Source: Tulasnella sp. 424
Lineage: Eukaryota > Basidiomycota > Agaricomycetes > Cantharellales > Tulasnellaceae
Direction: 5' to 3'
Assembly: GCA_019633425.1 (NCBI GenBank)
Contig: WSUB01000141.1
Span: forward strand, 1 to 64,000
DNA length: 64,000 bases
Each line of letters starts with the position of its first letter. Positions within the stretch are counted from its first letter, which is position 1. Shown here one piece after another: positions 56,606 to 64,000 of the stretch. The notes below the pieces were generated by a model that was not told the origin of the DNA, searched no databases, and worked only from the letters and a program-made list of their open reading frames with translations. A program made the translations under genes and the position numbers.

Positions 56606-58204
56606 AATTCCACCCTAAACGCGATACAAGAGAAAGCTCAGACTTGCTTGGCTTGGAATTTGGGGTGAGGGAAGCGTGAAGAAACCTGAGCAAACCGAGA
56701 AGCGTCATTAATCCACAGGCTGAACAAAGAAAATAATTGAATTTGCTCTGGGAATAAGAAAAGCTTGCTCACAGTAGACACAGAAGGTTATGTCTGGAGG
56801 TCTAGATGTCGCAGATAGGTTTTAAGAGAGGGAAGAAAAGGTTCAGCAAGGGGAGGGGGGGGCTTGATCGCACGACAAGGAGACCTAATGTAACAGGCTG
56901 TCAGCCCAGAGATGACAATATAGGGTCTTGCAGAGACCAAGAACCCGCGTTTTCGAGAGACCCAACTCATCAACTAGCTCGCGAGAGAGGTCGTTATTAC
57001 TATTGGATCCGAGAAAAATCTCGGTACCTCATGAAGCCAACTCAAGGAGGGATCCCATCAGAAGGAGCGGAGCCAAAGGTCGAGGCAGCCTTTTCGGAGG
57101 GAATTGAAAAAAGAAAAAGCCCTGGTGCATCGAAGAGTTCGAGGTGATGCTGGAAAGTCTAAGAAAGGAGCAGGTGTGTCTAGAATGCGCTCAAATTGTC
57201 AAAGAGCTGGCTTGGAACGTTCACCTTAGCTGCGAGCTAAAGTCGCGCGAGCTCGAGAGGACATTGCGCCATTTCAACTCGTTGAGGGTTTTCTCCAGAG
57301 TTCGAGAGATCATCGCAGCGCACTCCTGATGGGAGGTCGGTCAATATGATATATATTCGGATCCGAGCCATCCATCATTCCTACAGCCCTACTGAGGATA
57401 GATGTAGCAGCTGAAATAATCGTCGACGTCGTATTCGTTTTCCTGTGCATTATCGAGTTGTTCTTTGGTAGTTGCGTAGCTACTGTCTTGTTCACAGTCC
57501 CATGTGCGATTCAAAAGAACGGTCCCGGCCCGGGCTTTGGGTGGTGTAGACTTATCACGTGCTTCCCTCATCCGAGAAGCCCCGCTCCCAGACATGTGTC
57601 CTCCTTTCAAACTACGCCATAACTAAGCAAATTTCACTTTTAGTGGTCTCCGCTGTAACGATAGTAGAGAGGGAATGCTCCATCCAGAGGCACATGCACA
57701 GGAAGTACTCCCAGGAGGGTTCCTGCGTACTCTCATTGACCATTCGATGGTGAGGAAGTCCGCGGCAATAGACAAACCCCCGGGGGGGCTGTTGAGTGTT
57801 CAGCATTTTGTCAGCCTCGGGGCGTCAGGCTCGGCTGCAGTCGGCATCTCAATGTCATCACTGGTGCTACCAACCTCCACTCGACTACTCTCAGACCATG
57901 GAGAAAGTCTTCATCTTATACTCAAAGAATTGTTATTATAACAAGAAAATTACCAGAAAATTTCCGGGAAATCAGAATCACGTCAACGGCCGCCACCGCA
58001 ATCCGAAGCATCAGGAATGCGGAGAAGTTAAAGGCCGCCCCACTCCACCGCCTAAAGAATCCCCACCATATACAAAAAGCAAAGAAAAAGAGAGCCACCA
58101 AACAAGTTGTACAATTGCGAATTCTGCTAGCTACTTCTTTTTCCACATCATACCTAAAAAGTCAACGAGGAAGGCGTGTAAGTCCGGGTGCGTTTCTCGC
58201 AAGG
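56606..58204. other. Spacer between F-box units 2 and 3
   Basis: About 1.6 kb: 5' flank of unit 2, a plus-strand open frame 57,144-57,329 (61 codons, seen in degraded form near 60,450-60,650), then the degraded second frame of unit 3 (57,389-57,860, with GTVLLNRTWDCEQDSSYATT) and the 3' flank of unit 3. No intact gene is supported. Confidence 0.5.
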
Positions 58205-59908
58205 TTAACAGAACTCACTCTCTTCATCTTCTTCAATATCCATATTGTCCAAAATCAGAGCTTGACTCCATTCATGGTAAGGCTTCGTGGTGTCTCGTTC
58301 CGCTTCATGAACAAGGTTCACTAACGCCTGGACCTTTCGCCAAGCATTGGCTGAGTTGTCATCCGGTTGTGCGTAATCGATCTGAAACAGGGGGTTGTGG
58401 CAAAGCACGCTCAAGAGCTCCGCCATATCCGGAATGTCATCGTCCGACAGGAACGAGGGTCCAATGTCCAGCAGTCGGAACGTCGACGAGTTGAACGACG
58501 GGTACGCTGGAGGTGGAGAAAGCGAAGGCTGTTCCGCCGACCTCCAAGGGAGCTTCAGAGGTTCGCGTATCTGCTCGATGGTAATGCCGAGAACTTGGAG
58601 TTTTGGAAAGGCCATGGCAAAATTGATGAGGGCCGTCGCTTTTATGCCAAACTCGAAATCGCTCCGCACAGGCTCGATGACGAACCGAACCATCTGGGGG
58701 AAGGACTTGCCCATAATCGCGATGTCGCCCGGGTCCAGGTGGATGGGATGCGAGGTGACAAACTCCAGGTTCTCCAGCTCCGACAATTCCAAGAGGGGAG
58801 CGAGATAGCGAAATTCTGACGGCCACCAATCAAATAGTCCGTTAAGGTGGAGCTTGAGAGAGCGAAGTTGGGGCGCCTGCCGAACAATCGTACGAGCGCG
58901 AATGAGATAGTCGTCGGAACCGCGGAAAACCAAGTCGGTGACAAATTCCTTCAATTCCTTGGGAAGTGCAGGATAGATAGGATCCTGAGTTGCATCAGTT
59001 AGAAGAGATGGGGTATCGATCTTGATGTCCAAAACTTTGATGGACTGCTGTTCTTGGAGTAAGGACACCATACTTTGCAAGAGTTGGTGGGATGTCCTCG
59101 TCGATTTGAACTTGAATGTCTCCAGGCAGAGACCATGGATGCCTGAGATGGTGCATAAGACCCGCGCAGCGATATGGAGATCGTCTTCCCCTTCGCTGTA
59201 CAACGTGATATCCAGTGTTTTCACGGAGGAGTTGAGAAAGGCGAGAGCGTGTTGGAGGTTTAGGGCGTCGTAAGACGCTGTCCAATGGATCTCTTGAACG
59301 TTTGGTAATAAGGGGCCGAATCCATCGGGCTTGAGAGCGAATAGGGTGACTGAAACGTCTGTCGCCAGGCTGCTCGCATCGATATCTAATATCCGGTCCG
59401 AAACGCAGTTGTCATAACTAAGACATCGAACCCGCCGGGCGTAATACCGAAAACGCTCCCAATTCCGGGGCTGAATTTTATCCTTGAACGCCTAGGTGTG
59501 GAACGATCAATGAATCGACTTGGGGTCAGTCCTGGTCTGACTGACGTAAAAGGGGAGCTGAATACTCACCAAACCGCTCTCCGTATCTACTAGGGGGGCA
59601 AGGAGCCTCAGGAGCGGGAGGATAGAGTCGATGTCCCTCCAGACCCAGTCCAGTGCGACATCACACCAGAAGCGAGAGACCCGTGCGGCTACAGCCTGGT
59701 CGCGTGGTCGGCAGTTCTGAATAATTTTACTGATAATCTCATGTACCGCCAACATTTGATGCGTTTCCTGATATGTATCGAGACCGATTGGGCGAGAGGC
59801 TAATTTGTAGTGACGCATACAAGGGGCGTTAGCCTCGCCGACACCCCTGTTATCGAAGGTAGCATGTTCGGACTCACCAGCATTTTGAACGTCGGGATCT
59901 ACATCCAT
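58205..59908 (-). CDS. F-box protein, family 2, unit 3
   Basis: ATG at 59,906-59,908 (MDVDPDVQNAGESEHATFDN). The first-intron acceptor of units 1, 2 and 4 is mutated here (CCCAG/CTCAG to CCCAA), but the sequence reads through in frame to PIGLDTYQETHQMLAVHEII. The protein may therefore carry about 30 extra residues from the retained intron, or use another acceptor. The F-box follows (AVAARVSRFWCDVALDWVWR). After the second intron come AFKDKIQPRNWERFRYYA and the LRR-like region (LPNVQEIHWTASYDALNL, LENLEFVTSHPIHL, FPKLQVLGITIEQI), ending NMDIEEDEESEFC. No stops are seen. Confidence 0.83.
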
Positions 59909-61573
59909 AATCCCACCCGAAACTCGGTATAGAAAGGCACACGGACTGCGTTGGCTTGGATTCGGGGGAGGGAAGGAGGAAAAAACCTGAGCAGAGGTAG
60001 GACGTGTCAATAGTCAATCGACATGACTGAACAAAGAAAATTGAAGTTGACCCACCAATTAAGAAGATTCACTCACAGAAGATTTGATAGGTTATACTGA
60101 AGGTATGAGAGTCGCAGACAGGCTTTAAAAGAGGGAATAGAAAAGTTCACTAGGGGGGTTGGTTGCAAGCGACGGTTGCAGCGCGTGTGACGTGACGTGA
60201 CATAATGTGACAACGATAATATTGGGCCTCGCACGTCTTTTCGAGACCCGACTCATCAACCAGTCAGTGAGAGAGGCGTCAAGCAACTGGGCATTACTAT
60301 TGGATACGAGAAAAATCTAGGTGCCTCGTCAAGACAACTCAATGAGGGCTCCCGCTAGAAGGTGGCGAGACCAAAGGTCGAGGCAGCTTTTTCGGAAGGG
60401 GAATCGGAAAGGAAAAGTCCAGCTACATCGAAGTGTTGGGGATGGTGCTAGGAGGAAAAGAGCAGGTATGTTTATAATGTGCTCCAGTTAGCAAAGAGTT
60501 GGTTTGGCACAGCCGCCTTAGCTGCAAGCTGAATTCCGGTGAGCTTGAGAGGAATCGAACATTACGCGAGTTGGTGTCGTTCAGAGATGACCGCTATGCC
60601 AACTCTTGGAGAACATTCTTGAGAGCTCGGGACAATAGCCGAACTGCGATGGTGACGGAAGACCGGTTAATGTAATACGCATTTAGAAATGAGCCGTCAA
60701 AGATGAGGCGGAGAGCAGTCATCGATTCCTACAGCCTTGAGGAGGATAGATGTAGCAGATGAACTGAACGGCGTATTCGTTTTCCTGCACATGATCAAGC
60801 TCCTCCTTAGTAAGTTGCGTAACTATTGTCCTCGAAGTCGTTGTTTACGGTCTCACGTGCGCCAGTTTAAAAGAACGGTCCCCGGCTTTTGAGTGCTATG
60901 GATGTACGTAACACACAATTCCCTCATCCGAGAAGCTCCGCTCGTAGAAATGTGTCTTCCTCTCAACTACGCTATAAGTGAACACATTTCGCTTCTAGCT
61001 GTCTCCACCGTAAAGTCGGTACTAGAGCGGGCCCGGCCGCGGGACTGCTCCCTCCAGAGGCACAGGAAGCATTCTTCGGAGTTTCTCCGTACTACCATTG
61101 ACCTTCCGAGGGTTAGGAAGCCCGCGGCAACAGGCGAAACCGGGGGGCCCCTATTGAGTGTTTGACATTTTGTCAGCCGATGGGTGGCAGGCTCGGCTAT
61201 AATCCGCACTCAACGTCATCGCTAGGGCCACCAACCTCCACTCACAGATAATGGAGAAAGCCTTCGTTTATACTCAAAGAATTACTTGTAATTATTACAA
61301 GACAATGATCAGGACTATTCCAAGAATCAGAATCCCGTCAACGGCCACCACCGGAACCCGAAGAAGCAGGACGTGGGGACGTTCAAGGCCGCCCCCGGAT
61401 AACGCCTAAGGGATTACCAAGAACTCCCCACCATTTATCAAAAAAGGAAAGAAAAAGAGATCCACCAAGGGCATTGCACAATTGGGAATTCGTCAGGTTA
61501 CTTATTCTTCGAGAATCATACCTACAAAAGTCAACGAGGGAGGCGTGTAAGTACGGGTGAGTTTCTCGCAAGG
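59909..61573. other. Spacer between F-box units 3 and 4
   Basis: About 1.7 kb: 5' flank of unit 3 with the TGACGT cluster, remnants of the short plus-strand frame near 60,450-60,650, the degraded second frame of unit 4 (around 60,760-61,200) and the 3' flank of unit 4. No intact gene. Confidence 0.5.
60187..60201. promoter_or_regulatory. TGACGT repeat cluster upstream of F-box unit 3
   Basis: TGACGTGACGTGACA, at the same relative place as 53,961-53,976 in unit 1, about 280 bp upstream of the start codon. Confidence 0.48.
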
Positions 61574-63454
61574 TTAAGAGAACTCACTATCTTTAGCTTC
61601 TTGGATATCCATATTTTCCAAAATCAGAGCTTGACACCACTCATGGTAAGGCTTCGTGGTGTCTCGTTCCGCTCCATGAACAAGTTTCACCAACGCCTGG
61701 ACCTTCCGCCAAGCCTTGGTTGAGTCCTCCTCCAGTTGTCCGTTCTCGATCTCAAACTGGGGGTTGTGACAAGTCACGCTCAAGAGCTCCGCCATATCCG
61801 GTATGTCATCGTCCGACAGGAACGAGGGTCCAACGTCCAGCAGCCGGAACGTCGACGAGTTGAACGACGGGTACGCTGGAGGTTGGGAATGCGAAGGCTG
61901 TTCCGCCGACCTCCAAGGGAGCTTAAGAGGTTCGCGTATATCCTCGATGTTAATGCCGAGAACTTGGAGTTTTGGAAAGGCGGCGGCAAAGTCGATGAGA
62001 GTCGTCGCTTCGATTCCAAACTCGACTTCGGTATAGGGCGGAGGCAGGATGACGAACCGCATCATTTTGGGGAAGGACTTTCCCATAATCGCGATGTCGC
62101 CCGGGTCCAGGTTGACGTGATGCGAAATGACAAACTCCAGGTTCTCCAGCTCCGACAGTTCCAAGAAGGGAGTGAGATAGCGAAATTCTGAAGGCCACCA
62201 ACCGAATACTCCGTTAAGGTAGAGCTTGAGGGAGCGAAGTTGGGGCGCTTGTCGAACAAGTGTACGAGCGCGAATGAGATAGTCGTCGGAACCGCGGAAA
62301 ACCAAGTCGGTGACAAATTCCTTCAATTCCTTGGGAAGTGCAGTNNNNNNNNNNNNNNNNNNNNNNNNNNNNNNNNNNNNNNNNNNNNNNNNNNNNNNNN
62401 NNNNNNNNNNNNNNNNNNNNNNNNNNNNNNNNNNNNNNNNACGAGCGCGAATGAGATAGTCGTCGGAACCGCGGAAAACCAAGTCGGTGACAAATTCCTT
62501 CAATTCCTTGGGAAGTGCAGTATAGATAGAATCCTGAGCTGTATCAGTTAGAAGAGACGGGGTATCGATATCGATGTCCAAAACTTTGATGGACTGCTGT
62601 TCTTGGAGTAAGGACACCATACTTTGCAAGAGTTGGTGGGACGTCCTCGTCGATTCGAACTTGAAAGTCTCCAAGCGGACGCCCCGGATGCCTGAGATGG
62701 TGCATAGGAACCGCGCGGCGATATCAATATCATCATCCTCTCCATCGTTCAACGTGATATCCAGCGTTTTCACGGAGGAGTTGAGAAAGGCGAGAGCGTG
62801 TTGGAGGTTCAGGGCGTCGTGAGAGGCTGTCCAATAGAGCTCTTGAACATTTGGTAATAATGGGCCGAATCCATCGGGTTTGAGAGCGAACAGGGTGACT
62901 GAAAGGTCGGACGCGAAACTGCTCGAAGCGATATTTGATACCCCGTCTGGATCGCTGTCGTCGTAACGAAGACAGCGAACTCGCCGCCCGTAATACCGGA
63001 AACGCTCCCAATTCCGGGGCTGAATTTTCTCCGCGAATGCCTAGGATATGTGGAACGATCAACAAAGCGACTTGCGGTCAGTCCTGGTCTGACTGACGCA
63101 AAAGGGGAGCTGAATATTCACCAAACCGCTCTCTGTATCTACTAGCGGGGCAAGAAGCCTCATGAGCGGGAGAATAGAATCGATGTCCCTCCAGAGCCAG
63201 TCCAGTGCGACATCGCACCAGAAGCGAGAGACCCGGGCGGCTACAGCCTGAACGTGCGGTCGGCAGTGCTGAACAATGTTGCTGATAATCTCGTGTACCG
63301 CCAGCATTCGGTGCATCTCCTGAGATGTATCGAGATCGACTGGGCGAGAGTTGTGTTGACGCATCCAAAGGGCGTTAGATTCGCCGACGCCCTGGTTATC
63401 GAGGGTAGCATGTTCGGACTCACCAGCATCTTGAGCGTCAGGCCCTACAGCCAT
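61574..63454 (-). CDS. F-box protein, family 2, unit 4 (crossed by an assembly gap)
   Basis: Exon 1 is MAVGPDAQDA (ATG 63,452-63,454) with donor GTGAGT and a CCCAG acceptor. Exon 2 is DLDTSQEMHRMLAVHEIISN then AVAARVSRFWCDVALDWLWR. Exon 3 is AFAEKIQPRNWERFRYYG, running through LPNVQELYWTASHDALNL, LENLEFVISHHVNL and FPKLQVLGINIEDI to MDIQEAKDSEFS. A block of 96 N (62,345-62,440) interrupts exon 3. The 81 bp before and after it are identical, so without the gap and one copy the frame is continuous and matches unit 3 closely. The real gene is therefore likely intact and about 59 codons shorter than the literal sequence suggests. The C-terminus is less acidic than in units 1-3. Confidence 0.82.
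62264..62521. repeat. Identical 81-bp direct repeats flanking a 96-N gap
   Basis: 62,264-62,344 and 62,441-62,521 are identical (ACGAGCGCGAATGAGATAGT through GGGAAGTGCAGT), with only Ns between. Paralogous units 1-3 have this segment once. This is the signature of two contig ends that overlap but were scaffolded with a gap. Confidence 0.93.
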
Positions 63455-64000
63455 AATCCCACCAGAAACTCGATACAAAGATGCACACCGACTGCGTTGG
63501 TTTAGATTTGAGGGGAGGGAAGGAGGAAAAAAACCTGAGCAAAGCGAGAACGGTCAATCCCATGACTGAACAAAGACAATAATTGAAGTTAGTCTAGTAA
63601 TGATAAAAAGTTCACTCACAGAAGATTTGATAAGTTCCCCTGAAGGTATGAGAGTCGCAGATATACTTTGAAAGAGGGAAAGAAAAAACCACCGGGAGGG
63701 TTTGGTTGCGTGTGAGGTACAATGCGTGTAACGTGACGTGACCCCCGTGACGGGGTTTCGGCCCAGAGATCACATTAGGCCTCGGCAAGACGGAGAAACC
63801 GCCTTTTGAAAGACCCGACTCAACGACTAGCTGCGGAAGATGCATCACTTGTGGATATGGGAGCGATATGCATGGTCCTTGCTTTGGGGCAAGTTCTCTG
63901 AAAGAGTGGATACCAAATGGTCAACGCTTTTCGGAGGGGAATCGGATTGACGAATATCGAGCTACTAAATCAGATAGTTGGAGAGGGTACTGTAAAAAGA
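63455..64000. other. 5' flank of F-box unit 4 to window end
   Basis: Matches the promoter-side spacers of the other units up to about 63,840, including AAGAGAGGGAAAG-like and TGACGTGAC-like motifs. No gene is seen in the remaining bases. Confidence 0.5.
63731..63742. promoter_or_regulatory. TGACGT-like cluster upstream of F-box unit 4
   Basis: ACGTGACGTGAC, a shortened version of the motif upstream of units 1 and 3, in the equivalent position about 280 bp from the start codon. Confidence 0.42.

Larger units (their letters stand above)
51475..64000. repeat. Four tandem F-box units, 3.0-3.4 kb each
   Basis: Units begin near 51,475, 54,430, 57,790 and 61,157, with spacings of about 2.95, 3.36 and 3.37 kb. 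Each contains 3' flank, an F-box gene on the minus strand, its promoter region and a degraded second reading frame. Units 3 and 4 are the most alike, as are units 1 and 2, suggesting stepwise duplication. The fourth unit runs to the window end. Confidence 0.9.

Noticed and set aside
1..64000. CRISPR arrays, prophage or bacterial operons
   Set aside because: The periodic repeats are in-frame TPR codons or gene-sized tandem units, and genes have spliceosomal introns.

Overview
The window is eukaryotic nuclear DNA from a filamentous fungus, most likely a basidiomycete of the Agaricomycetes. Three things point there: many short GT-AG introns (about 45-90 bp), F-box genes of the layout common in basidiomycetes, and multi-exon fungal housekeeping genes (ATG5, eIF5B, YIF1, PSF1, mitochondrial RF1, a CSC1-type channel). 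I do not assign a genus. No operons, CRISPR arrays, insertion sequences or convincing tRNA genes were seen.

The layout alternates conserved single-copy genes with duplicated accessory clusters. (1) 0.1-16 kb: two tandem copies of a roughly 8 kb segment. Each copy carries a kinase-TPR gene (+), an IND1/NUBPL-like gene (-), a PSF1 gene (-) and the 5' end of a CSC1-like channel gene (+). In copy 1 the kinase-TPR gene reads through, but the passenger genes are broken. In copy 2 PSF1 and the channel gene are intact, the kinase-TPR gene has a stop at the start of its TPR array, and IND1 is broken. (2) 20-29 kb: a small membrane protein, a GDSL phospholipase B-like gene, a third, inverted kinase-TPR gene and YIF1. 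(3) 29-38 kb: a secreted RNase T2-like protein that has lost its catalytic residues, two tandem F-box genes with a stray ATG5 5' fragment between them, and the real ATG5. (4) 38-45 kb: eIF5B and mitochondrial RF1, divergently transcribed. (5) 45-51 kb: a dead TPR fragment, a third F-box gene of the same family, a duplicated piece of its 3' end, and a serine palmitoyltransferase small-subunit-like gene. (6) 51.5-64 kb: four tandem 3.0-3.4 kb units, each with an F-box gene of a second family. The last is crossed by a 96-N gap that looks like an assembly artefact.

The most interesting system is the kinase-TPR family. An N-terminal TKL-like kinase with an HGD (non-RD) catalytic loop is fused to a C-terminal array of nearly identical 40-residue TPR units. 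Unit number differs between the three genes (9, 13 and 6). Highly homogenised, copy-variable repeats behind a signalling domain resemble fungal allorecognition or innate-immunity receptors; that role is inference. Next in interest are the RNase T2-like pseudoenzyme, the decaying passenger genes in the segmental duplication, and the two expanding F-box families.

Gene models were made by joining exons by eye at GT/AG sites. Frames were checked across junctions for kinase copy A, ATG5, MRF1, the RNase T2-like gene and the SPT subunit, where coding length comes out divisible by three.
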